The notes under the pieces are model-generated. The model saw only the letters and a list, made by a program, of their open reading frames with translations. It was not told where the DNA came from and ran no database searches. Shown piece after piece: positions 11,384 to 23,220 of a DNA stretch of 64,000 nucleotides (positions are counted from its first letter, which is position 1; each line of letters begins with the position of its first letter). Source of the stretch: Epiperipatus broadwayi (lineage: Eukaryota > Onychophora > Udeonychophora > Euonychophora > Peripatidae); the NCBI GenBank assembly GCA_028023455.1, contig JAQFVV010006309.1, positions 2,064,511 to 2,128,510 of the forward strand, read 5' to 3'. The position numbers and the translations under genes were made by a program.

Positions 11384-11479
11384 TATTTGACTTTCATGTG
11401 TCATAGCATCGGCCAGGAAGCGAACCCACTAACGCAGGACAACTGCTTGTAAGGCAGCTGTGCTGACCTATTTGACTTT
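11384..11479 (-). mobile_element. tRNA-only retroposon (SINE family B), antisense, 11-bp TSD
   Basis: A 74-base antisense insertion (11395-11468) flanked by exact TATTTGACTTT at 11384-11394 and 11469-11479. On the minus strand it runs from the TAGGTCAGC segment through GTGGGTTCGCTTCCTGGC-type B-box sequence to ATGACACATG. Its 5' end is truncated relative to the copy about 100 bases upstream, as expected for incomplete reverse transcription. Confidence 0.82.
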
Positions 11480-12100
11480 TGTCGATTTAATGAAAGTTGG
11501 AAAGTTTTTGTTTTTGAATTAATTAATTAATTTGTAATAGTTATTAGTGTAATAATGGATGTATTATATTTTAAATTGGAGACAAGTTACTCTATTATGG
11601 AGTAGTTTTCTGACTACCAAAAGTCTGATTCAATTCATTTTCTAGCATCATGAAACACCAATCATTAGAGTTTCAATTCAATGTTCTGATTTGTCTATAT
11701 TCATAGTAGGTGTTGTTATTGGTATATAACTGTCCTTCATGCTTAAGAGAAAAGATAGATAGTGTCAACTCTGGAACTCGAGAGCTATAAGTTGCAGTCC
11801 AACTCTGCTTCCATTTCAGTAGTCAAACTTAGTATGAACTCCTAATTAATAAAACAATATAATTTTTTATTGCCACACAACTAATAATAGTAATGATATA
11901 GAAAAAACCAAATTATAAAATCTACATAATATGTAAATGATTATCTATGGATGCATATATATAGTATACATAAGTACCAATTTAGTATGTGCTCTATACT
12001 ATTTGAACTCCAAAAAGAGCCCCAAAACTATTGCTGACACAACAAAGTGATAAAACAATCTTGGGTAAATCCCCCCCAAAAATTAATAACAAAATGTCCA
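11480..12100. other. AT-rich intergenic stretch
   Basis: AT-rich sequence without a recognised gene. A patch near 11700-11850 is slightly less AT-rich but unassigned. Confidence 0.55.
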
Positions 12101-12104
12101 TGTA

Positions 12105-15100
12105 TTTTGTTCAGTATACATAAAAATTGTTTTGTAGAAATAAATCTAACAACTATTTCTGATATTTAATATCCAAAATCAATTATTAAACTAATATAAA
12201 TTTTTTTTATTCTTGTCAAATGTCTGGCAAAATAAATTACTAAACTAAAATAAAAAAATTACATTTTTTTTTTACTAGAGTTTAATAAAGTCAAAACACT
12301 ATGGATATTATCTTAAACAAAAATATTAAAAATTTCAAAACGATATTATTTAAATCAAAACATTCTAGATATTATGTTAAACAAAAATTTAAAAAAAAAA
12401 TTAGAATTGATCAAATATCACATTTTAAATTTCATCAACTGTTCAATTATGAAAGAAATATTAAACCCTAAAATATAGTGACATTATGCAGAAAAAAAGT
12501 GCATGAACTAATTAAAGTGAAAAGTTCAAATATGAGAGAAATATTAATTTCTTAAAATATGGCCACAGAATACAGAATAGTTCAATAAAAAAATGCACTG
12601 AAATTTACTCCTAACTTGGTGAGAAAATTCAGAAAAAAAGTGCATGAACTAATGAAAATAAAAAGCTCAATTACAGAAAAATATTAAAATCTTAAAATAT
12701 GGTAGCAACTATATGCTGAAAATATTAATAAGAAATATAAAGTGAAAGTATTTTAATTTTGCAATTAATAAGTATCACATTTTAAATGTCATCAAATGCT
12801 CAATTATGAGAGAAAGAATAAAATCCTAAAATGTAGTGACAGGATATAAAAAAAAAGTGCATGAACTAAAGGAAGTAAAAAGTTCAATTATGAAAACAAT
12901 ATTAATCAAAACACTACTGATATTATGATAAATGGAAAAAAAAATCAGAAGCAATATTTAGAGTTTATTAGTAGTTAGCACATGATAAAATGTTGCCAGT
13001 ATAATCAAAACACTATGGATATGTGCTTAAATGTACAATGGAAAATAAAATTCTAAATATGAAAAAAACATAAAAAATTACTGGCATAATCAAAGCTTTA
13101 TGAATATTATATTAAATGAAAAAACTTCAAGAAAAAACAAATTATTGGAATCTTGTCTGAAAAATAAATAACTGCTTGTCAAAAACATATTAATATTATT
13201 TTTACAGTTAAATGAACATAGTAAAAATATTAAAACAAATCAAACATCAAATACACGACTAAATTAATTATTAAACTAACTTAAAAAAGAATAAACACAT
13301 GCTTATGGCAGCACAATACAGTTTAAAAAAATTATCAAAAAACAATACAGTTTTAAATAATTACTTGAAGTATCTTTGTTTTGTTAAATAATAGTTGTTC
13401 TTTGTGGGTTCAGTAAATGGAAACATTACAGTAATTACTTAATATTAAAATGAAACATTACATATATATTGTTAAATACAAAAAAAAATCTGAGCACTTT
13501 TGCATGCCAAAATATATAAATAAATGGTAAGATGGAAAATTAAAAAAACAATACAGATTTTGACCAAAAAACAACAAATTATTCAAATCTACTAACAGAT
13601 GTAAACATTATATAATAAATATTAAAATTAATTTCACAACTAATACATAAAACTACGAAAATATATTACACATGATTAATCAGTTAACAATTTGACATTT
13701 TGCTTTGTTTCACCTGGTGAGAGTTTTTGAAAATGCTTAAAATCTTTATTTCATACTAAAACTCAATAAGTTGAACTTGATTTTTTTTTTTTAATTTAAT
13801 TTTATAAATGAATAATATTCTAAAAAATCACACTGGTCATATTTAAATATTTAAAAACAGACTTGCAAATCAAATAGTGTATTATCATGTCACCAACCAA
13901 GTTAGTGTAAATACTTTAGAAAATGAACAAAAATGTTTTCATTTTGTTTTGTTTTTTTAAATATCAATAAACAAATACAGATTTATGAACTTAATAGTTC
14001 TGCTTTAAAATCTGATATTTTCTTTTATAACAATTATAATTTTTGGAAAGATTTTAACACCATGTAAATTCTGACAGATAATGATGCCTGAGGTTTCTTT
14101 GTTTATATTATAGTCAAATTTATTAATTTTTATTTCTAAAAACAAAAGATAGATAAATAAATTAAGTGTACATATGTATTTTTTTATTTTAAATTCTAAT
14201 CAACCAATTAGTGTGTAAAAAATATTTCATTTCTAACAATTCTTTGCATGAAAATGAGACCAGAATGAAGTAAAAATCCAGAAGATGTTTTCTTCTCTGT
14301 CAAATAAAAGCAATTTTTGTTTGATCTAAGCTGATTGCCTATAGCATAATGACTTCTTCAGATTTTATTTCAAATAAAATGTCAACAAAAAATTCTGGGA
14401 ATTTTTGTTATAAAAAAACCATAAGTTATCATCATTTACGATAACATTAATATAGTGTTTTAAAATTGCAGAACAATCATGCTTAACAAATGTTTTATAA
14501 TGATGGGGAGAGCAAGAAGAATACAAAAGTAAATTTTACAAAAACAATAGAGTTTAGCAAATATTAATATTTGATAAAAAAAAATCCCTCCAAATTACTA
14601 GTGTCTATTAATGAACATAAGCCAAGCATAATAGATATTAAAATTAATAAATAGAACTATAAAAACATATTATACATGATTAAAAAATTAAAATAAATAA
14701 AAAAATACTAAACCAAAAACCAAGAAATAAAAAGAAGTGCAAGTACTTATCAGTTTATTAAATATTACATTAAAGTAAATTTTATCTTTTACTAAAACTA
14801 TTACTTTATGTTCTTTTAAAGTAAATAGATTTTTATTATATCAAAGTTTGCAAGATTGTGCCCCATTTTTTCATGGAAAAGGACAATGAAGATAGAAAAA
14901 AATTCATATGGTCACATTTTACATTTACAGGGATCACCTTTGACCTCAATTATATTAGGTGGGATGGGGAATAAAAAAATTTGCTCAAATTTCTTTATAT
15001 TAAGGTGATAAAAGAAATTAAAGCAGGGAAAGCAATGCCATTCATTTGTTTAACTACTTAATCTATCAGCCATTCATTCAACTGTTATCAATATATTTCT

Positions 15101-15300
15101 ATTTACATAACTATCTATTGGGTTATCATTTACTTTCTATCAGTTTGCCTATCCACTTATTTATATATCTATCATTTATCCAATTCTTTATATATCTCTG
15201 TCTACTTATTATGTCTATTTTTTTATCTATCAATCTACCTATCTATCTATCTGCCTGACTGTTGACCAACCTACATACTTATTTAGTTATATATCCTTCA
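12105..15300. repeat. Left arm of a giant diverged inverted repeat
   Basis: This AT-rich tract recurs, inverted and diverged, at about 22.7-25.5 kb. Aligned landmarks: 14868-14968 (GTGCCCCA..TTTTTCATGGA..CACCTTTGACCTCAAT..GGTGG) against the reverse of 23280-23420 (GTACCCCACTTCATGTGGA..ATCTTTGACATCAATC..GGTGG); 15034-15090 (CCATTCATTTGTTTAACTA, CATTCATTCAACTGTTATC) against the reverse of 23170-23240; 14770-14820 (ACTAAAACTATTACTTTATG) against the reverse of 23410-23450. It carries no protein frame. It may be an ancient inverted duplication or the long terminal inverted repeat of a large element. Confidence 0.68.
12441..12925 (+). repeat. Dispersed/tandem repeat array inside the left arm
   Basis: A ~35-base motif of the form GTTCAATTATGAGAGAAATA followed by TTAAAATCCTAAAATATGG occurs at about 12441, 12524, 12665, 12799 and (shortened) 12882. 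It is usually preceded by AAAAAGTGCATGAACTAA. Reverse complements of both motifs appear in the right arm at about 24109, 25106 and 25186 (TAGGATTTTAATATTTCTCT) and 24999 (TTAGTTCATGCAC). Unit spacing is irregular (about 80-140 bases). Confidence 0.7.
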
Positions 15301-16575
15301 TCTATACTTATATGTTGGACTATTTTTCTCATCTAACATTAAATGTAGATTGTTTTCAAAAAATTTTTGAACTTTATTTAAATTTTCCAATTACATTCAA
15401 CTGCCAATAATAGCACACATGTTAGTATAACACCACATTTTGAGTAATGTTATTTTTTTTCACATGTTGCTCTATAACCAATGAGAGTACAGGCATAGAA
15501 ATTGAGTGTAGATATTTAGATTCTTGAAATATTAAATATTAAGGCAATGTTTTCACTTCTTTAAAGTGTAATATCCAAAAATATAAAGATTCAGGTTCAA
15601 TATCCTTGCTAGTAATATTACTGATCAGGCCATCAGTACTTGCAGAACAGAGGAGAATAATACTAATTGAAACAATATGTTTTACTAATCTGTGTGCTAT
15701 TACAAACAGTTGATTGGAAAATTTAAATAAGCTTTAAAATTTTTGTTGACATTCATTATTTAATGTTAGATGTTGGAAATAGGTCAACATAAAATACAGT
15801 TAAAATGTTATCATCATAAATCTTCAAGCAAACATCTCTCTCTAGCTTTTTATTTATCTGGTTTTCTACCTATCTATTTATAATTGCATCAAATCATTCA
15901 TTTATCTATCTCACTATCCACCCATCTTTTATCTATTTATCTGTCTGTCTATTTACTATCTATCTATCTATCTATGTTTATCTATCTCTATCTATCTATA
16001 CATCTGTCTATCTGCTTATCTTTGCATTGATCCATTCATTAATTTATCATCTACTCATCCATTTATTTATCTATGCTATGTATTTACCTATTTATTTATC
16101 CCTATTTCACTTTTTATCTATCTATCCACCCGTTCTCCCATCTTGCTGTCTATTTATCCAGCTATCCATTTATTTACCTATCATTTTATTTATTCATCCA
16201 TACCTTCAACTATGTACTTTTGTGTATTATTCATTCATCAGTCTATTTATCCATCCATCTATATATCTATCTGTTTGCTTGTCCACCTGTCAATCCATCC
16301 ATTTATGAATCTTTCCATTTATCTAATTCTGTTAACTATTGATTCACCCACCAATCTATCAATGAATCTATTTATTCTATCTATTTATTATTCATCCACC
16401 AATAAATCTATGTATCTACCTGTATTTATTTATTCATTTTTATTGATAGATAAATAGGCATAGAGTTAAATAGATGAATAGATTGTTGGATAAATAATAA
16501 ATAGATAAATGAATGCATTGTTCAATGAATAAATAGATACAGAATTAAATAAAATAATTGATTGACGGATGAATA

Positions 16576-16617
<42 letters not shown>

Positions 16618-17165
16618 GAATAGATAGATAGATAAATAAATGGATATTTGGATTAGACTGTTGAATGAATAGATAGTTAGATAAATGAATGGATGGATAG
16701 TCAGATAAATGATTAGATATTTAAATACATGGATAGTTAGATAGGATGGATGAATAGATAAAAAGATACAGAGATAAAAATTGATGGATGAATAATGATA
16801 GATAAGTAGATAAATGGATTGTTGAGTAGATAGAGATGGGTGAATAAGCAGATAGATAAAAAAGGTCAGCTAGATAGTTAAAAAAGTTAAATCAATGAGT
16901 AGATACATAGATAGAAAAGGTAAAGAAAAGGGTGGATGGGTAGATAAATAAAAAAATGAATTAGTAATTAGATAAACAGAAACGGATAGATAGATAGATA
17001 ACAGATAGAGTCACATGTAAAAAGACAGACATATAAGTAGATAAATAAAAGGGTATATAAGTAGATAGATAGATAGATACACATAAATAGGTAAATAATG
17101 GATGGGTAGGTGGCTAGGTAGTTTATTAGATTGTAGGATACATAAATAAATAGATAGTTAAAAAA
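15046..17165. repeat. CTAT/GATA microsatellite tract with strand switch
   Basis: 15046-15300 and 15830-16440 are impure CTAT/TTTAT/CAT repeats. At about 16441 the repeat switches abruptly to the complementary GATA/GATG type, continuing to 17165 with a pure GATA core at 16576-16616. The switch makes the whole tract a large imperfect palindrome. The long Ile/Tyr/Leu/Ser-rich open frames here are repeat shadows, not genes. Confidence 0.9.
15331..15775. mobile_element. Inverted pair of SINE family A tails
   Basis: 15345-15445 is the antisense tail of SINE family A, and 15590-15745 is a sense copy with B-box-like CAGGTTCAATATCC and GTGTGCTATTACAAACAGTTG. The symmetry extends past the SINE: ATCTAACATTAAATGTAGA at 15332 is mirrored by ATTTAATGTTAGAT ending at 15774, so the whole segment is a palindrome embedded in the microsatellite tract. 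Confidence 0.65.
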
Positions 17166-18047
17166 CCAAATATGTAGTTATTCATATATATATATTGTGC
17201 CCTTATCTATAGGTCATAATAGGGTAGAATGGTCAATTGCTAAAAAAAATTTTAAATTTTAAAATACGTTTGTGTAATATATTGATAATTGTATGATCGA
17301 TTAGATTTTATAGTACAATTTAAGGCTGAAAATTACCTGGTATATAAAAGTGTAATGAATTATTTTAAAGAAACAGTTAAATAAAGCTTAATTATATCCT
17401 TGCTTATGGTTGTAAAAGCTGTCCATATAAAATAACACAGCTATAAATAGTTAAAAATATATTAATAATTCGAGTATGATATTTTAAAACTAATAAATTA
17501 AATAAATGCTATATGTAGTGTTATAATTATATTTAATAGTCAAAATTAATAGAGTATATTTTAAAATAAACTTTAGGATGGTGAGAATTATATTTAGTTC
17601 TACAATTTTAAATTATTTTCCAAATTTTTTATAAAATATATCAGTTTTGGTAATTTAGACCGAGACGTAAATTAAAAAATCATCTGATAAAGTTAGTAAT
17701 CATGTGACTGTATATTATATACCTTCACACACACGCTTGTTAGAATATAATAATAAAGTTTGTGAATTATGGAACTAAATGTAATTGCTGTCTATCGTTG
17801 AAATGAATGTTGAAATATTAAATAGTTATTTTAAATGTTTAAATGATGTAATATTTAAGTAGTGTTTAAAAGTTGAATACAGTTAATAAAAAAATTAAAT
17901 ATTTTATTTAAATAAAAACAAGATAAATTAAATATTAATATTAAAATAGATATTAAACGTTATTTTAATAATTGTTTTAAAGTTTAAATGATTATGATAA
18001 AACTATAATTGAGTTTAAAAATACTATTCTAAGTAATATTTAAGACA

Positions 18048-18205
18048 TGACGTCAGAAATTCTTTATTTTAAAAAGGTTTAATCTATTATAAAACTAAAA
18101 TGTGTAAATTTGTTCGCGCTAAAAAAGTCATTAACCAATCAACGGAGGTATTTTAGGCAGACAAAAGATAAGAATTAGACGGAGCGGGAGAAAGTAATGT
18201 GTAAG
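18048..18205 (+). promoter_or_regulatory. Promoter-like cluster: CRE palindrome, CCAAT box, splice-donor-like site
   Basis: Perfect CRE palindrome TGACGTCA at 18048-18055; CCAAT at 18135-18139; then a purine-rich GACGGAGCGGGAGAAAG segment ending in a strong donor-like GTAAGTGA at 18201. The spacing suits a CpG-type promoter with a short noncoding first exon. Further ATTGG motifs (inverted CCAAT) occur at about 19073 and 19113. Inference only; no downstream coding exon was found. Confidence 0.3.
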
Positions 18206-18379
18206 TGAAGGAGGGAGTAACATATTTTTAGCTGTATAAAATCGTAAGCTAGAAAAGTAATATAATTTTAAAATTTTGTATTTGATTTAAAAGTTTTTTT
18301 TAAATATAATATTTTGAACTGCCTTTACATGGAGGGCTAATTTTTAAAAGTTTTCTTACCAGTAATTTTATTCAAGTTT

Positions 18380-18720
18380 AGCCAAAACCTTACAGTAAAA
18401 TGGAAATACTACAGAAAACAGTATATAGAAGTTATGATAAAGGAAAAATATTTGTAAAGTGCCTTGATACAGCTTTATTTATGCTCAACCAGAAACTTAT
18501 TATTGTAACTCAGAGGAATATAATTTGGACGCTATACGGAAAACTTGAAAGAGAAGTTATTTGCCGTCAGGAAAAATTATGACGCACAAATTTTATAAGG
18601 CTACTCTGAAGTTCTTTTATTCTTCTCTATGGAAAAATTAAGATACGTATATCATAAAGAAAAATTATATAAAAGTTATAACAGAGAAAGAATGTTTGTC
18701 TTTTAAAAGGAAACATTACA
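18380..18720 (+). other. Two diverged copies of an AT-rich segment with short open frame
   Basis: 18400-18582 is a 60-codon open frame beginning MEILQKTVYRSYDKGKIFVK. The segment ATATAGAAGTTATGATAAAG followed by GAAAAATATTTGT recurs in diverged form near 18667-18700 (AAAAGTTATAACAGAGAAAG). I do not recognise a product. It may be a tandemly duplicated noncoding segment. Confidence 0.25.
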
Positions 18721-21700
18721 AAGTATATAGTTACCAGAACTTTAAAAGAAAGGAAAAATTACCGAATAATGATAGGAAAGAGTCATTATTTTTTTTAAAA
18801 AAGGAAAGAAAAAACTTTATCTAAGAAGAATTAAAATATTATAAAGTGTTCATTATAAAAACGCTTAACCAAAAGACTGTTTTTGACGAGGCTCCTCGTC
18901 GACATCTGAAATCACTCTAACTCAGTTCGTTTTCATACGAAAAAATTCGTTAAATACGTATTGAATTCGTTTTAAAAGTTCTGTACGATGGTGACATCTT
19001 TCGATTTATTTTAGAAGTAAAAAATAGAGAAAAAACGCATTTAAACCTAAACAAAGAAGGAACATTATTTGTGATTGGTTCTTAGCATGCTCTCAGCCGA
19101 AAAAGACATTCTGATTGGCTGGAAAGAACAAAGAAACTGCCTGATCAAAGAAAATAAAGAAAAACGCTGAGATTTTCATTTCGGAATACGATTTAAATTA
19201 TTATTAAATAATATTTATGGAAATTAAACATAATTTTCAGAGAGAATAATAAAAAAACAAAATTATTTTCGAAAAATATTGAAGATTTTAGTACAAATGT
19301 TGAAGTTGTAATAAAAAGAAATATTTACTTTTCTATAACGTAAAAGTCGATCTTTTTGTTTACATTATAACTTTTATGTTGCCGATATTGATTATCTTAG
19401 AATAAATAAATAGCAATTTATTTTTGAAAGAACTTTCGTTGTCTTCACAACCTTAAAAATTAATTATATACTTTTTATAAATGTATCTGAGTTGAATTTA
19501 ATATTATAGGCGAATATGTTTTAACAATAGGCTTTGTCTTCAGTTTGTGAGTTGGCCAATTAAAAGATTTGATTTTTATCTGATACAACCAATGATAAAA
19601 TTAGCGGTTTAAGGGTTAATAAAGATAGAGATTAGGAAAATGGGAATTTAAATTACTTAATGAAAATGGATCCATGGAGACAGAAAATTTTACTAAATAC
19701 TTAAATAAAAGTACCTAGAAGATGCATCATAAAAGTCGCGCGGGAAAATATTAGCAGAAAATATTAGAAGAGAATATGTAGACGTTTTCTTTACGGGATT
19801 AATTGATATCATAATTAATAATTGTATTAAATATTATAAAAAACCAAGGATTGTCATCTATGAATATTTATTAAACAGAGCAATAATTGTTTTGCCTTAA
19901 AATTGAACAAGTAGGGAAAGAATATTAAGTGTCTGCAGAAGAAATAATAAACATTTTTTTTTAGCTTTAATATGAACGGTTTTCAAGAAAATTTGATGAA
20001 GAAGTACAGTAAATATAGTTTGGAATATTTTTTACTAATTTATTTTAAGATATAAAATGTTATGTGAGATTAGGGAAAACATATAAACATAAATTTAGTA
20101 ATATTAAAAATTAAATATAATAGCTTGATAAAATTATAGAAATAGTGTTTAAAATAAAGTGTATGGATGTGAATCTTATATCTACAAGGATCAAATGGAT
20201 GGTGAAGCCTACGGAACGCGATCGAGGAGATAAAGGTCGTTTTGGTAATTTTGATAGTTATTTATAATGCATAATGTATTTTTTTTTAGATCATCTATTG
20301 ACCTAAGAATGAAGTGTGAAAGTTTAAATTATATGTACACATTTTATACAACATTTTTAACATATAATGAGATAGGAGTAATTCGGAATATGCATGCAAT
20401 AATTTATTTAAAGTATATTAATAATATAATTTAACAGAACAATTGTGTGATTCTTTTGAACTTTCATGTAATAAAGTATTCAGATATTTAAGTAGTTTGT
20501 ATGACTAAATATACAGAGGAAAGTAGTAAGCAAGCTGTCTTATAGAACAGTGGAATAGTTTTAAAATAAATGAATTTTATTATTGTTAGTAATGCAGATA
20601 TGTATTTGTCGATGTACAGTATAGAAAAAATCTTGAGAAATAAGATCGGATAGTGACTTGGAAGTACTAGTGGAGAGGAAACCAAGATGATGTTTTTTTT
20701 TAAGAAATAGGAAAAATAAAGGATTTGGATCATATTTAGTTTTGTGTGATTTCAGTATAGTTAACTAAGCCCTATGACTGAACACATATAGTTTGGACAG
20801 TGTTTTTGCATATTTTTAAACTTTGGATGTTATAATAAAGCTGAAGAAATAGCTTTAACATCGCTCCTATAATAGAGGTTGGTAGACAGGTAAAGGTCAC
20901 TCCTCTATAGTGTCTTTTAATTCACTGTGCCATGATTGTCAAGGTATATGACGAGTAATATTCTAGTTGTATTTTGATCCTATGCATCTATCTTCACTAT
21001 CCTTATTTTGTGAATCTGCATCGGTCAGAAAGATATTTTTAAAGAAATAATGAATAAAATAGAACTGAAGATAAGTTATCGTTTATTTAAGAATAGTTTA
21101 TTTGCTGGAATGTATAGAATTGTGTAACTTTAAAATTGAAAGTCCAAAATATCATAAAGAGAGAAAGAATCATATAATACATTGTAAAATTAATTCGGAA
21201 ATGAATATAAGATTTTTTGAAAGAGAAATCTAAACAAAGTTGTTGTTTTTTTTTAAAAGTGATAATAAATTTTGAATTTTTTTAAAATAATATTTAGAAA
21301 ATAAGTATTGCATATTTATTAAGAAAATAGTTCAATAATGTGTAATAAACATATACTTGTGCATGGTATATTAATAGTTGTAATTATATCATCCAAAGTA
21401 AGGCTTGAATGATTAATAAACATCGGATAATGAACAATAAAAAAAAAACAAAACCTAATACCGAATGTAGAACAATATTTTGACTTTGTAAGATTCCATA
21501 CAACCAATATAAAACTAAAATTTGTTATTTTGTAGAATTTTACTACGAATGTAAATTTTGTAAAAAAAATGTAATTTTAATAATATTAGGGATGCAAAGT
21601 GTTAGTGATAATCATATAAGAAATGCATTTTGTAATAAGCTAACCATAATAATAAATCAAGTAATAATACTGTATTTTCTTAAGTGTTAAAAAGATAAGA

Positions 21701-22682
21701 TTTAACTAGGAAAAAATAAATAATATTTTGATTCCATTTTATAAACTAATAAACTAAGTTGAGATAGGAGAGTAAGGGATATCCAATGTAAATAGTGTAA
21801 AAATATTGTTAATTTATTTATGTTGTTAATAAACTTTGTTTTAAATTTGTTCTAAAGTTTTTGTGTCCGAGTTGTTATTTCTCCACATGGATGCATGAAA
21901 TCACGATACATTTATAATTGAAACAGACATATAAATTTTGTACAAAAGGTAAACATAAAACTGTTATAAGAATTTTGAGAATTTATTGGTATGTTAAAAT
22001 TAAAAGATCATAAATTTATATTATTTATTGGTCATAAGTCGGTTGCCACAATATTACATTAAATTATATGCTAATGTTGCCACATGTATTCTGTTGTCAG
22101 ATTATTAAAATACTACCACGTACGTATTTATTTATTTCATTTAGGAAGAAAGAAGATTATATTATATTATTATCGTTATTATTATTTTTATTATTATTAG
22201 TTGCTGTGTAGTAGATTATCAGTTAGAATACAATTTATGAACCTGAGATTTTATTTTATTTTACTTCATTTTATTTAATTAAGCTAGATTCTTGTTATAA
22301 AGAAGATTAAGATATAATTATTATTTTAATCGTAGTGAATAGAGCTCAGAAAGTCGTAAGAATACTATGAGTTAGTTATTTGGTATAGTAAAAAGGGGGA
22401 ATAGTGTTCTTATGCCATTGAGGTAGTATCGTGTGGATAATGGCTCAATGTAGTCTATCTCGTTCCCAGTATTGTCACTCCATGTCTCATGAAAATAGTA
22501 AATATTCGTTAATTCATTTTAAAATTGAACCGTATTTGTATTTTAAAATTAGAGCTAGTAATTATTTTAATTAATGCTGAATATTTCATTTATTTATTTG
22601 TTAACTGAGCTAGAACCCGTAATATTCGTAATAAACAGTATATTTTTGGGGTGAGAACGCGCGGGGGGAGGTTAGAATATAT

Positions 22683-23220
22683 ATATAAATAACAGATCAA
22701 TAGATTGATAAATGAATAGATAGATGGATGGATAGTTGAATAGATAGATAAACAGAGAAAAATATAAATAGATACATAGGTAAACATATAGATAGGCAAG
22801 TAAATAGATAATGGATAGGTGTATGGATAGATAGTTAAATGGATGTTTGGATATGTAAATAAATGGATAGATAGAACATCACATAAATAGACAGTCAGAT
22901 TGGTAGATATATTGATAAACATATAGAGAACGAGTAGATAGATAGATACATAGATAAACAGATAAATAGATAAAAGAATATATGTGCATGTAGGTTGGTA
23001 AATAGATAAAATAAATTGATAGATACACAGTAGAACAGATGGACAAATAGAGATAGGTAGATGTATAGATATATGTATAGATAAACAGATATATAGATAA
23101 GCAGACATGTAAAAGATAGATAACAAGAGGCAAATGAAAGATAAATCAATAAATAGGGATGTAGGTAGATAGATATTGATAGCTAATAGTTGAATGAATG
23201 AGTGGGTGGCTAGATAGTTA
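22683..23220. repeat. GATA microsatellite tract (inner edge of right arm)
   Basis: Impure GATA/GATG/AATAGATA repeat; the complementary strand gives long Tyr/Ile/Leu/Ser-rich open frames that are repeat shadows. It is the inverted counterpart of the CTAT tract starting at 15046. Confidence 0.9.

Larger units (their letters stand above)
17200..22680. other. CpG-retaining core between the inverted arms
   Basis: CpG dinucleotides are noticeably frequent here (for example GACGAGGCTCCTCGTCGAC at 18888, GTCGCGCGGG at 19735, GGAACGCGATCGAGG at 20213, GAACGCGCGG at 22656) and scarce in the flanking arms. No long open frame is present; the longest plausible ones are 60-80 codons and resemble no family I know. 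It may be an unmethylated promoter region with 5' exons of a gene, or a younger insertion. Edges coincide with the GATA tracts at 17165 and 22683. Confidence 0.5.

Noticed and set aside
15046-16457. Overlapping open frames of 70-104 codons rich in Ile, Tyr, Leu, Ser
   Set aside because: They are in-frame readings of the CTAT repeat; every frame is open because the repeat lacks stop codons.
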